64,000 bases of DNA, taken from Planctomycetaceae bacterium (lineage in GTDB: Bacteria; Planctomycetota; Planctomycetia; Planctomycetales; Planctomycetaceae). Below, in pieces: positions 26,256 through 35,784 of this stretch (positions are counted from its first letter, which is position 1; each line of letters opens with the position of its first letter). The stretch spans positions 5,470,001 through 5,534,000 of the forward strand of contig CP051247.1 in assembly GCA_017795105.1 (NCBI GenBank), in the 5' to 3' direction. The position numbers and the translations under genes are program-made. The notes below the pieces were generated by a model. It was not told the origin of the DNA, did not search any database, and saw only the letters and a program-made list of their open reading frames with translations.

Positions 26256-28625
26256 CTATGCTGCATAAAGCAGGAGTTGTAATTGCCTGACGGCAGAATT
26301 GAGTTTATCGGCACCGCCGAACTTTTTCGCGATCTCCACCACATTTCCGTGGGTTGAGATCGGTGGTACTTCCAGAACATCAGGGACTGAGAACTGGCCT
26401 GTCCCGTGTTCAGCGTACTTATTGAGCAGCTCTTCCAGGATGGCTCTTGCTTCTGGGCCGAAGTTGTCGAAGAAGTCCTGCTTTTCTTTTCGCAGCTTCT
26501 CCGCTCTCTGTTTCCGGGTGAGCAGTGGAGCGTTGAACGCCAGGTGACAGAGGAGGTCGTACGGGTCAGCATCCGGGTGTCCCGCCTGAGCAGCCAGTTC
26601 CTGAAAGTCGATCCCGCGATCCTCAAATTCGTCGACGACGGACGAGCGTTGTTCGAAGTCTGACCAGAGCGTTCTCAAATCATCTGGATTGGTGTAGAGG
26701 GTGCGTACGGTGTCAGCCACGTATTGAGTGATCTGAACTGTTCGAAGTTTCGAGCCGTCGAAGTCGAGGTCCATTGTGACTTCGGTGTCAATTCCCCCCG
26801 GTCCTCCGTGCACATAGAACTTCCTCGGTTCGGGATTCTCATCGTCGAAGTCTGGATCTGAGGTTTCCTCTTCGTTGGAAGGATCGTCCTGTTCTTCCTC
26901 GACGTGTTCGGAGCCTTCGATGGTTTCACCGTCTTCGTCAATCTCCTCCTCGGACACAAGAGCAGGCTCGCCGTCGAACTCCGGATCGGCGAACATCTGA
27001 GTGGCCGAGCCTGTGTAGTCCAGGATGTTGAAGAAGAGTTTTCCATTCTCCTCTCTCACACGAGTTCCACGCCCGATGATCTGCTTGAACTCTGACATGG
27101 AACCCACCGTCCGAACCAGAACCACGTTTTGACAGGTCGGAGCATCGACACCAGTCGTGAGCAACTGGGAGGTCGTGAGAATGACTGGATAGCGTTCTTC
27201 AGGGTCTTGGAACTTCCCGAGGAAACCTTTACCGATTTTCCCTTCATCCGATGTGACGCGAGCGACGTATTCTTCACCGGGTGGGATCTCGTTGAGAAGA
27301 TCGGTGTTCAGGTTGTGAAGAGCCCGCCGCATTTGGTCGGCGTGCTCCTGATCCACACAGAAGACGATCGTCTTCGAGTGTCGATCGGTCTTCTTCAGGA
27401 AGTCGGTGATGTGCTTGGCGATGGCCTGCGTTCGTGCATCAATCGAGATGGTTCGCTCGAAGTCTTTGGTGTGGTATTCGTCATCGGGCACAACCCGTCC
27501 GAACTTGTCAGTTTGTCCTTTGTCTGGTCGCCAACCAGTTGCATCGAAGGTCGTCAGGATTCTGTGCACGCGATAGGGTGACAGGAAGCCGTCGGCAATT
27601 CCTTGCTTCAGGCTGTAGGTGTAGAGTGGATTACCGAAGTAGAGATAAGTGTCTCGGTTGTCCTCACGGAGGGGAGTGGCCGTCATTCCGAGTTGAACGG
27701 CTGGCTCGAAGTATTCCAGGATTTCCCGCCAGTTGCTTTCGTCCCGAGCACTCCCCCGGTGGCATTCGTCGATGACGATTAGGTCGAAGAAATCAGGTGC
27801 GTACTCCCGATAGAGTCCAGGTCGGCGTTCGTCCCTCGCGATCGCTTGGTAGATCGCGAAGTACATCTCACGGCTCTTGATTGCCTCCCCCTCGATCTTC
27901 CAGCGGGCTTTGTCGAAGGGAGCAAAATCCTTGGCCATGGGATCGTCGACCAATACGTTCCGATCGGCCAGAAACAGGATTCTCGTGCTGCGGGTGGGGT
28001 CTTTCTTGATGTTCCACTTTGCTGCCCAGAGTTTCCAGCAGATCTGAAAGGCGACGGTCGTCTTTCCTGTCCCCGTGGCAAGCGTCAGGAGATTTCGCCG
28101 TTGGCCGGTCAGGATGGATTCGATGGCTCGATCGATCGCGATTCGCTGGTAGTATCGGGGAACTTTCTTGGGGTTGTGGAAGTCCGGTACGAGCCGAGCA
28201 TCAACCAGATCCCCTGAGAGTCCTTGACCAATCTGGTAACGGTGCCAGAGTTCATCCGGAGTTGGAAAGCGTTCGACCTCTTGTTCGAGTCCTGTGAAAA
28301 AGTCGTACTCGATGATCGTGTTGCCATTGGTGGCGTAGGCAAACTTCAATCCCAGGATGTTTGCGTAATCTTTGGCCTGTTGAAGACCATCCCCTGCTGG
28401 TCGTTTGTTGGACTTGGCTTCGACGACGGCCAGAGTGATGTCGCGGGTGTAGCGGAGCAGGAAGTCGGAGAACTTCTTCTTGAGCCGTCGTGGTTTTCCT
28501 GCTGGGACGATGATCCTGCCGTCGGTGAAGGAAATCTGCTCGCTGTAGAAATGCTTGTTCCCGTCCCAACCAGCTTCTTCCAGCTTGGGGCGAACAAGAG
28601 TTCGACAGGTTTCGGCTTCGTTCAT
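26256..28625 (-). CDS. hsdR: Type I restriction enzyme subunit HsdR
   Basis: The 789-aa protein has the N-terminal nuclease motif (DITLAVVEAKS, Glu69/Lys71). It continues with SF2 helicase motifs: Walker A (ATGTGKTT, 183-190), DECH (286-289), GMTATP and QIIGRGTR, then an EcoEI-like C-terminal domain. It translocates DNA and cuts at a distance when HsdS/HsdM find unmodified sites. It is the first gene of the long minus-strand defence transcription unit. The interval 28626-28784 upstream should hold its promoter, though I could not assign boxes with confidence. Confidence 0.95.
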   Translation of the reverse strand: MNEAETCRTLVRPKLEEAGWDGNKHFYSEQISFTDGRIIVPAGKPRRLKKKFSDFLLRYTRDITLAVVEAKSNKRPAGDGLQQAKDYANILGLKFAYATNGNTIIEYDFFTGLEQEVERFPTPDELWHRYQIGQGLSGDLVDARLVPDFHNPKKVPRYYQRIAIDRAIESILTGQRRNLLTLATGTGKTTVAFQICWKLWAAKWNIKKDPTRSTRILFLADRNVLVDDPMAKDFAPFDKARWKIEGEAIKSREMYFAIYQAIARDERRPGLYREYAPDFFDLIVIDECHRGSARDESNWREILEYFEPAVQLGMTATPLREDNRDTYLYFGNPLYTYSLKQGIADGFLSPYRVHRILTTFDATGWRPDKGQTDKFGRVVPDDEYHTKDFERTISIDARTQAIAKHITDFLKKTDRHSKTIVFCVDQEHADQMRRALHNLNTDLLNEIPPGEEYVARVTSDEGKIGKGFLGKFQDPEERYPVILTTSQLLTTGVDAPTCQNVVLVRTVGSMSEFKQIIGRGTRVREENGKLFFNILDYTGSATQMFADPEFDGEPALVSEEEIDEDGETIEGSEHVEEEQDDPSNEEETSDPDFDDENPEPRKFYVHGGPGGIDTEVTMDLDFDGSKLRTVQITQYVADTVRTLYTNPDDLRTLWSDFEQRSSVVDEFEDRGIDFQELAAQAGHPDADPYDLLCHLAFNAPLLTRKQRAEKLRKEKQDFFDNFGPEARAILEELLNKYAEHGTGQFSVPDVLEVPPISTHGNVVEIAKKFGGADKLNSAVRQLQLLLYAA

Positions 28626-28784
28626 GGTGGCGGTCTCTCAGGAGTTGCTCTGAGAGCCAGGTCTCATGAAATGCCGATGGCACCTTGAAACGCCTTCTTC
28701 GCGACTGACCCACGTCGAGCAGGGACACTATACGAAGAGCCAGATGGGACGGCAACTTCACGTCCTTTCCTCCAGTCAAGACTA

Positions 28785-29288
28785 CTAATTCGGCTGTGAA
28801 TCTGCAGGTTCCCAGTGGCATGCAGGCGAGTCAAGCAGCTCACGACTGATGGCGTCCCATTGACTCATCGAAAGCCTCGCTTTTCCCCAGACCACAAAAC
28901 CATCGTATTCGAAATCCTTTTCGCGAGCATTTGCTCGTTTTCGCATTAATCGCCAGCTGTTCTTAAACTGACGGCTCAGAACTCTGAACCAAGCGGCCTG
29001 CCGCTTGGAGATCAAACGTTGAACGTCGGGAGAGGGAGTCGAGAAATTGAGACAAGTTATGGGATTTAGGTACCAATAGCCCGGAAGTTGCTGCTCTCTA
29101 ATCTGTACGAACCGTTCAAAAGCAGCGTACCCGAGACAATCAAAGTTCGGGGTCAACTCCTCAAGGGATATGACTCCGCTGGGGAAGGGCTTGGTGTGGT
29201 GCCTTGACGGCGTCGCTGGCGAAGTCATTGGATTCTCCGGGAGGGTGTAGGCGTTGAATGTGCACCCACTTGGGTGTGGCAAGTTCAT
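28785..29288 (-). CDS. Hypothetical protein (167 aa)
   Basis: The start overlaps the upstream 85-aa gene as ATGA, so the two are coupled. The protein has a helical C-terminal half (RQAAWFRVLSRQFKNSWRLMRKRANAREKD) and ends with a Trp-containing basic region. I recognise no family. It lies between the small genes and hsdR and could belong to the regulatory part of the island. Confidence 0.6.
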   Translation of the reverse strand: MNLPHPSGCTFNAYTLPENPMTSPATPSRHHTKPFPSGVISLEELTPNFDCLGYAAFERFVQIREQQLPGYWYLNPITCLNFSTPSPDVQRLISKRQAAWFRVLSRQFKNSWRLMRKRANAREKDFEYDGFVVWGKARLSMSQWDAISRELLDSPACHWEPADSQPN

Positions 29289-29542
29289 TGGGATTTCGCG
29301 TTCTCATTCACATTTGAGGCCGTCAAGGCCGACTCCGGGTGAGGAGAGGCGGTGCCCAGGAACCATGCCAGGAATTCTTTGAGGGACATGTTGGACAGCC
29401 TGGCCATGTGGTGCACGTGAGCGTGAACACGCGACGGCACCGGAGCACTGAGCCAGTTGTATCCTGGAGGTAACACACTACTCTTGGGTCTCGTGGCTCC
29501 CGTTGGGGCCTTAACTTCAAAGTCTTTATGCACTGACGGCAT
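29285..29542 (-). CDS. Small hypothetical protein (85 aa)
   Basis: The protein has a central helix-rich segment (SRVHAHVHHMARLSNMSLKEFLAWFLG) that could be a ribbon-helix-helix-like or other small DNA-binding unit. There is a reasonable upstream GGGATTGAAGAG before the start. It is translationally coupled with the next gene. Function is unknown. Confidence 0.55.
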   Translation of the reverse strand: MPSVHKDFEVKAPTGATRPKSSVLPPGYNWLSAPVPSRVHAHVHHMARLSNMSLKEFLAWFLGTASPHPESALTASNVNENAKSQ

Positions 29543-29674
29543 CTCTTCAATCCCTTTAAATGATAGCTAACAGGATTAACGTCTTCACAACATTTCAGAT
29601 CTGTTGCATCTTTGATTGTGAATCTTGTCATCCATTTATTCGAACTAATTCCTTTTTCCTATACCTGTACCTTT

Positions 29675-29688
29675 GCAATGTCCATTGC
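29675..29688. repeat. GCAATG-TC-CATTGC inverted repeat
   Basis: This perfect 6-bp inverted repeat with a 2-base centre lies about 135 bases upstream of the 85-aa gene. A partial copy (TGTCCATTGCC) recurs at about 29717-29727. It may be an operator. The rest of the 29543-30229 interval is AT-rich and pyrimidine-rich on the + strand, with only the weak ORF given separately. Confidence 0.3.
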
Positions 29689-29728
29689 CTGATTCTTGTT
29701 CCGTTACTTTTGATTTGTCCATTGCCAT

Positions 29729-29917
29729 TTAATTTTCTGGTCCTATTTCTTTTTCTTCTTCTGCTTCTTCTACTAATTTGTCTGTCTCTCGGGGGCAAAC
29801 ATAATAATCATTGTAAGTCGGGGGACGCTGGAGGTTGTCACGCTTTGCTCTTTTGGCAGCTAGCTCACCATTTTCTGTGGTGTTCTTTTCGGCCGGTTCG
29901 AACACCGTTTTCTCCAT
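29729..29917 (-). CDS. Possible small acidic protein (62 aa)
   Basis: The frame from ATG 29917 (MEKTVFEPAEK) encodes a charged protein whose C-terminus is a Glu/Lys tract (LVEEAEEEKEIGPEN) matching the pyrimidine-rich + strand around 29745-29780. The low complexity makes the coding call weak; it could be an antitoxin-like or disordered protein, or no gene at all. It is the only candidate in the 29543-30229 gap. Confidence 0.3.
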   Translation of the reverse strand: MEKTVFEPAEKNTTENGELAAKRAKRDNLQRPPTYNDYYVCPRETDKLVEEAEEEKEIGPEN

Positions 29918-30229
29918 CTGCTTTACTGTCGTAGTGAATGATATGATGGGCCGAGGAAATGTAATAAATTTCCGCAAGCCACGGATTCCTCAACCGCCAA
30001 CGCCTCATTCACTGCCGATCAGCTTGACTGGCCGGGCTTCAAATCGAGCCAATGCTGTTAAAGTGAATCTCACCGATGGCCAGTGTGCCTTGTGAAGACT
30101 ACGGTCGACGGTTCCATGTCGGATACCCGATCGGGTGCGAGTGAGCTGCCGTCGAATCGGATTGCTTTCGCGGAGTCAGCCACGCGAGATCGACTACATT
30201 GCAAATTGACTCGAACGGCGTCTCTCTTT

Positions 30230-30991
30230 CTAAGTTGCCCAGAGCTTCTCAAGCGTAAGCTGATCACGGCCATTATTACGCAATATTAGCATCGGTGTTA
30301 AGAAATTGTCATCGTACACGCGGATCATGATGAGCGTTCCGTCCCCTGCAATATCTAGCTTCATCTTTGTGCGTAGAAGTAATCCTGACCGGGCGTGTCT
30401 TTTATTTGTGCTAAGTTGTATTACGTATTTGTCCCGGAGGGCGTAGAGCCTCGTGACTGCCTGGAACGACTCCACATCGTCGTCCAAAACCCAAAGTCCT
30501 TTCCATCCTTGAACTCGAATGATCTCAATGCACATTTGCGGACATGGGTGCTGCGTGCCGCAGTAGCTGGAGTCATCATTCTCTGAATCCCAAGGCAGAT
30601 AAAGCATTTCACTGTCGTCATTCTCGGTGGCGGCGTAGTTTTCGGTCCATGCACGGTTAAGTTGTACGCGGACCCGTCGGCGATGCTCCAGCACGTCCGT
30701 TTCTTCGCTTCGCCATTGTGCTCTCAGGACTCCCCGTCGTTCGAACCACTCAATGTCCGCTTGCCGAAGGTATCCGTCTCGTTGCTCGTTCCAGCAATCG
30801 CCAATCTTAGCCGTGATCAATGCGGACTCCTTCGTCGAGCCGAGGAAATGAACGATATGGTTAAGTTCGATCCAGATGCCTCTTGGGTAAGGGTACTTAG
30901 AGAGGATGACTCGACCTACGACTCTCTGGTCATTGATCAAAAGGGTGCTAGTGCTCAATGTTCGAAGCTCTTCTTTTTCCTTGTTCGTCAT
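30230..30991 (-). CDS. Hypothetical protein (253 aa)
   Basis: This soluble protein has several segments of mixed beta character (RVVGRVILSKYPYPRGIWIELNHIVHFLG near the start). The first ~40 residues could contain a small DNA-binding unit. I do not recognise the family. It lies downstream of the primase-like gene. The interval 30992-31294 shows only a weak 67-codon GTG frame and no convincing gene. Confidence 0.6.
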   Translation of the reverse strand: MTNKEKEELRTLSTSTLLINDQRVVGRVILSKYPYPRGIWIELNHIVHFLGSTKESALITAKIGDCWNEQRDGYLRQADIEWFERRGVLRAQWRSEETDVLEHRRRVRVQLNRAWTENYAATENDDSEMLYLPWDSENDDSSYCGTQHPCPQMCIEIIRVQGWKGLWVLDDDVESFQAVTRLYALRDKYVIQLSTNKRHARSGLLLRTKMKLDIAGDGTLIMIRVYDDNFLTPMLILRNNGRDQLTLEKLWAT

Positions 30992-31294
30992 TTCATATTC
31001 CTATCGATAGTGCGGTGTGGATGATGGTCGCGGCGTTGTGCGACGGTTCTCAAGTGGTATCGGTGTGTGCTGCGATGAGAGTTCCCAGGAGGCACGGTGT
31101 AATGTTGGGGAATATCACTGCAGCAAGTGCGGTTCTTTGACGAGGTGTGCCTTTGAGGTCGCAATCGATTTCCTCTGAAAGCTGCTTAGGAGCTGTGGAC
31201 TCTGTGGCAAGAGCGAGCAAGTGTTCGTGACACGTCGAGCAACGACTGGCCACGTGGGGCCAATCGTTGTTCGTTAGAAGCCAAAGAATTGGTA

Positions 31295-33139
31295 TTACGA
31301 ATCTTCGTCCTCGGCCAGTTCCATGAACATATCGCGATTGTTGAGACCATCGTCGATCTTTTCCGCGTACGTCATGGACGCCCGACGCTGCTCATCAGCT
31401 AGATCGTCGATATGCACGCTCCACTGCCGTGCAGTATTCGTACGAGGCTGCCGTTCGATGATGATTCCTTCGCCCGAGACAATTGTGGCGACCTCACTGA
31501 GGCGGCTACTGAGCCATCGGGCATTCTTGGGAAGGTCCTGAAGACCGATCGAATCTTCGTTTTGCTGAGCGAGGTGGCGGAGTTCATCCAACAATTGCTG
31601 GGCAGAACCCTTCCACGGCAAGTGTGATTTGTATTTGATGGCAAATGCCTTCAGCGTTCTCAACATTGGCATCGAGTCGATGATGTCATCGTGCTGCTGC
31701 CGGAGGCTCGCTCGATACGCCAGATCGAACTCAGTTGCATCCTTGCCGATCGCGACCGCCAATGCTCGTCCGAAATGAGCGAAGTCCGCCATGCGGAATT
31801 CGCCACACGGTTCGGTTTGAGGCAATTGCCGAAGCACCTTAACCAGCAGATCGAGCAAGGCACCAAACAGTCTCGGTCGAGCCTCGGAAAACGCTTGATC
31901 GAGTTCACGCAATGGACAGAAAGAAGTCATGCGTTTGCAGTTGATCAGGAGGCAGCGATCGAGGAAGTCTGGGCGAGTACTTGGAGCGTCTATTCCATTG
32001 ATGATGATCGCTCGTCGGAACGAGTAGAGTACCTGGTCCGAGTCTGTGAAGAGTTTTCGCCTTTCTACGCCGTTACCGGTGACTGCTCGGCAGAACATAT
32101 CAGCCCCGCTGCGGCTGAAGGAGCTTACGTTGTCAAAACACGGAACCGCATGATGCTGGAATGTCAGGAATAAATTCGACATCTCAAGGTCACCAAGGAC
32201 TGGTGTCAAACTGGGGTCCGTCAAATCTCGCAGTCGTAGCGAGCGAGTCGTCTTTGCTGATCCTTGGGTTCCGGTGAGTGTGAGAATTGGCGATGGGATC
32301 TCCGGATTCAGTGCTGAGAGGAGCCAAGAGAGCACCAGGAGTCGCTCGCCGTCGGTTTCGAGGGGGACGAAGTCAAAGAGCTTCAACGGGTCGCCATCAG
32401 GCTTCGGGAACGGCAAGGGTCTTGAGTGGCGAGGGCGAAAGAACAGGGGCTGTTGCTGAGGGCTTATGCTCCACCCTTCGGCTGAAACGGTGACCATGTT
32501 CCATTCGGGATCGCCTAAGTCGATTGCGATCTCTTCGCCTGACGATCGTTGCCGATTTGCCAGCTCTCGGGAAGGTTCGGAGATGGCAAGAATCTTTGCC
32601 GTGTCAATTGCTTCTTTGATCACTTTCGCCGATACGGGGTTGACCGAATACTGCTCCGCCAGTTGAAGGACACGAGCATGAAACGCCCGAGACGTGAGAG
32701 GGAGACATTCGAAATGAGTCGCGTCTTGACCGACCGGAATCCACCCGAAAGAATTATCGTGCTGGTCATGAAAGAACAAGACCCCGGCATCTTCACGCAT
32801 AAGCGAGATCAACTTTTCACTCGTGAGTGTCAACGCTTGTTTCTTGAGTGTGCGTGACGGACTCTCTGCGATCTGGACATGTGTGGTGACCGCAACCTCG
32901 GAAACGGACTCGACCGCTGCGTCGAAAGAGTCATTCGTGCGACGATTTCTCCGCGAATTTGATTCGGTGACCCCAGCGGACTCCACATCATCACCGAGAC
33001 GTTGATCGGAGGACCAATCACTTTCCACGGCGGAGGATTCAGGAGTACTCTTTTGGCGAACCCCGATGGTGTGGGAAGTTGGCCTAGCGGCATTCGCCAC
33101 CACGGTGTCCTTGTTGACGTCAAGCAAGTGTGCAGGCAT
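31295..33139 (-). CDS. Primase/helicase-like ATPase of a mobile element
   Basis: I prefer the ATG at 33139 (MPAHLLDVNKDTVV) over one four codons upstream. The 614-aa protein has a disordered N-terminus and an ATPase core with the Walker A-like GTQGSAKTT. This is followed by the FDNVSSFSRSGADMFCRAVTG and INGIDAPSTRPDFLDR blocks seen in replication-type ATPases of integrative elements and phages. It is probably a DNA helicase/primase-associated replication protein. A CGTCA-rich cluster at 33450-33558, just upstream of the start, could be its origin. Confidence 0.8.
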   Translation of the reverse strand: MPAHLLDVNKDTVVANAARPTSHTIGVRQKSTPESSAVESDWSSDQRLGDDVESAGVTESNSRRNRRTNDSFDAAVESVSEVAVTTHVQIAESPSRTLKKQALTLTSEKLISLMREDAGVLFFHDQHDNSFGWIPVGQDATHFECLPLTSRAFHARVLQLAEQYSVNPVSAKVIKEAIDTAKILAISEPSRELANRQRSSGEEIAIDLGDPEWNMVTVSAEGWSISPQQQPLFFRPRHSRPLPFPKPDGDPLKLFDFVPLETDGERLLVLSWLLSALNPEIPSPILTLTGTQGSAKTTRSLRLRDLTDPSLTPVLGDLEMSNLFLTFQHHAVPCFDNVSSFSRSGADMFCRAVTGNGVERRKLFTDSDQVLYSFRRAIIINGIDAPSTRPDFLDRCLLINCKRMTSFCPLRELDQAFSEARPRLFGALLDLLVKVLRQLPQTEPCGEFRMADFAHFGRALAVAIGKDATEFDLAYRASLRQQHDDIIDSMPMLRTLKAFAIKYKSHLPWKGSAQQLLDELRHLAQQNEDSIGLQDLPKNARWLSSRLSEVATIVSGEGIIIERQPRTNTARQWSVHIDDLADEQRRASMTYAEKIDDGLNNRDMFMELAEDEDS

Positions 33140-33449
33140 GATGAACTCCAAGAAAATGAGCGGACTCGGGCTCCGAACACTCGTCGGAAACGCATTTCAA
33201 TGGTGCCGAGACGCAAGCTCTATCTCTTGGGGCATTTCATTCATTCACGCTTCGCTTAATCTATCGGGTCGACGTAAGGGACTGGCTCGTCGAAGGTTGC
33301 GGTGTGTCGAAAAATCGCTTGCAATTCATTTCACTACATTCACCTGAATCGCTCCCCGTGAATAACGTGAAACCGGCCTTCAGTTCCCACTGTCCATATG
33401 GAAGCACTTGGAGAACTCCTTCTGCTTCGAAATGCTTGCTAGAAATTAA

Positions 33450-33558
33450 CGTCACTCGCGTCACAAATCAGGAAACTCTCCCTGGCAGCGGATTTATGAC
33501 GTGACGCTATGCGGCTAACTCAGCGTCATTCTGCGTTAGCATTAACGTCACGACGTCA
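33450..33558. repeat. Iteron-like CGTCA/TGACG cluster
   Basis: Seven CGTCA or TGACG pentamers occur within 109 bases: CGTCA at 33450, 33459, 33524, 33546 and 33554, and TGACG at 33497 and 33502. A longer repeat ATTAACGTCAC starts at about 33445 and recurs at 33541. The density is many times above chance, and the cluster lies about 300 bases upstream of the primase-like gene. This is the expected position for an origin or its control region. The rest of the gap (33140-33641) shows no gene. Confidence 0.45.
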
Positions 33559-33641
33559 TCCGGTCGGTCAGAGGCAAGATCGGCGGGCTAACGTGGCAGG
33601 CGAAATCCCTTTGTTTCACCGCCCACCCTCGGGATTGGCGA

Positions 33642-34706
33642 CTATGCAGCCTTCCTCGTGAATGATTTCACGAGTCCACCCACATGGGACCGCACTTCCA
33701 GTTCATGGAGAGTCAACTTCTCCACGTCACCAGGCAGATCTCGAATCGGCGGAAGATGATCCCGCTCGATGTGGCTTCGATGGTAATTGTAGTAGTCGCT
33801 GAATGAAGCTGTGAGATGGTCAAGATGCCGTCTACCAAAGACGATGAATTTGTTGAGGCACTCGAGTTTGATGGTTTCGATGAATCGTTCGCAACGACCG
33901 TTCAAATTTGGTGACGCTTTGGGTAGGGGATTGGTCTTCATTCCCTGGGCACTGACCGTTTCGCGGAACTTTCGCGTGAATTTGGTATCGAGGTCATGCA
34001 CGACAATTGCCGGTTTCTTGTCCCGCTCTCGGGTCTGCTCCGCAAACCTTTTCATCTGCCGACAGACCCAGGCTGAGTTAGGGCGGTAGGTCGATTCGGT
34101 GACGATCGCTTCGCGAGTCTGCATGTTGAGGAAGACCATCATGTAGAGGTCGCGGATTCCCCTTGGGGTGACCGACTTCACTGAGAAAAAGTCGCAACCC
34201 CATAGAGTTTCACCATGTCGGTTCAGAAACTCCGTCCATGAGTCTGAAGTCCGGTCTGGCCCGGGCTCGATCCCATTTTCCTTCAGGATGTTCCGGACCG
34301 TTTGTCGACTGATATTCTTGATTCCAAGCTTCCGGAGTTCTCCGATGATTCTGGTGTAGCCAAAGCCGGTGGTCTTTGCGATTTCGATTACCAGTTCGCG
34401 AAGCTCTCGTGGCTTTCGTCTCCTACCTTTTGGACAGAGTGATTTCCGCGACCCGCGTTTGTCTTCTCGCACCCATCTTAAGAACGTTGCCGGTGAGACA
34501 ATCGTAATCAATTCATGAATGGCCTGGCCGAGTGGTCTGCCAAACTTTATCAGTGTTTCTCGTTCTCTGGTCGTCGTGTGGATCTGTTTCGGCAGACGAG
34601 CCCGCAGAATCTTGTTCTCGTGTTTGAGGTACTCGATGTACCTGGCCAGTTCACGGTCAGTCGCGGAGGCGATCAGGGCAAGCAGTGGGTGGAATATTCG
34701 AGCCAT
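33642..34706 (-). CDS. DDE transposase (rve integrase-core)
   Basis: This 354-aa single-ORF transposase has an N-terminal HTH region and an rve core. The DDE triad candidates are WGCDFFSVK, VVHDLDTKFT and SPNLNGRCERFIETIK (Glu). It ends with the KFIVFGRRHLDH and YHRSHIERDHLPP segments. It carries out DNA strand transfer for an insertion element common in planctomycetes. I could not define terminal inverted repeats. A frameshifted remnant of a related copy lies at the right edge of the window (63856-64000). Confidence 0.88.
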   Translation of the reverse strand: MARIFHPLLALIASATDRELARYIEYLKHENKILRARLPKQIHTTTRERETLIKFGRPLGQAIHELITIVSPATFLRWVREDKRGSRKSLCPKGRRRKPRELRELVIEIAKTTGFGYTRIIGELRKLGIKNISRQTVRNILKENGIEPGPDRTSDSWTEFLNRHGETLWGCDFFSVKSVTPRGIRDLYMMVFLNMQTREAIVTESTYRPNSAWVCRQMKRFAEQTRERDKKPAIVVHDLDTKFTRKFRETVSAQGMKTNPLPKASPNLNGRCERFIETIKLECLNKFIVFGRRHLDHLTASFSDYYNYHRSHIERDHLPPIRDLPGDVEKLTLHELEVRSHVGGLVKSFTRKAA

Positions 34707-35784
34707 GTTGGTATCGTGTGGAGATCATATTTTGTTGGGTAGAACACATTATTTGAACAGGACCCTAGCCCCAGTTTTTCGTCCGATTTAGGCGACGAAA
34801 TCTGTTGGGGGCCATCCTCAGAAACGGATGGCAGAAGCGATCGATCCTGATCTTCAGAGAGCAGGTGTACCTACTTTCTTGGATCAACGAGTTCAGGACT
34901 TCGGTCCACTGGGACCGATGCTTTTAGCGGGTGGGTACAGGTCCGAAAACTGTACCCAGTTTGGCCGAGTTTCGCTGCTCAGTCGGCCGAGAGTGCTTCA
35001 GGAATTCCCGTGTTTTCAAGCAAACGAAGGGTATCCGGAGTGTACCCATAATCCAATCGAGGGCTACGGAACCGAAGGGGGAGCGTGAGGCCTACGTGGC
35101 GGGTCTGGTCTTCGGAGCGGGTTAGTTCCGGAATTATTGGCTCTGGCAACTTCTGACAATTTTGGATTTTTGCGGGAAAAGCGATTGCCAAAGTGGAGTC
35201 TGCCGCGCAAACATACTACCTACACAACCTGCGATCACGCTTATCTGATCGCGTCGGCGGCCCTGAGTCGCAGCTACTCCACCACCTGATGGTCCGGAAA
35301 GCCCACACGATTTCGTAGAAAGCTGGCGCCGATTCGCGCAGTTCCTCGGGATGCTTCCTGACCCGCTTAGCACTCAGTGCTCTACGTATTCGTCCGAAAT
35401 CAAACTTTCCACAACGAACGTCCTGATCGGCACGCGGAGCGACAGCCTTCCTGAAGGTCTTCAGTGACGCCAGCGATCTTGGGCTTGTCCGATCGGACTG
35501 ATTTCCCGATCGGATGAAACCTCCATACTCTGACTCCTAGATACCATCTGTCTGGTCTCTGATTGAGTCGTTGGTGTACTGCCCGGGAAAAAATCCTGTT
35601 CTCGTACTCGCGAAATCGCATCGAGATTCAGAGACCCTCCCGGTCACCTGACACACTGCTTGGGAACTAGTGAATAAAGTCGCAGAGTCGGATCGCAATA
35701 GCCTTCCAAAGGTTGCGATTCCGCGCTCGCCAAGTTCCTGTACTTCCACAACAAGGGAACACATTATGTCGAAAGTCACGCTCA
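34707..35784. other. 1 kb interval with no convincing gene
   Basis: ORFs here are short and look random. The interval contains a 15-base exact match (35064-35078) to the anticodon arm of tRNA-Arg and several GTACCC runs. It may hold the right end of the insertion element and remnants of an older element. Confidence 0.4.

Noticed and set aside
31050..31253. 67-codon GTG frame with CSTCHEHL between two island genes
   Set aside because: It is too short and weak to call; the cysteine pair alone does not make a zinc-binding protein.
34828..35088. 86-codon plus-strand frame downstream of the transposase
   Set aside because: It has no recognisable pattern and lies in a gene-poor interval with other random frames.
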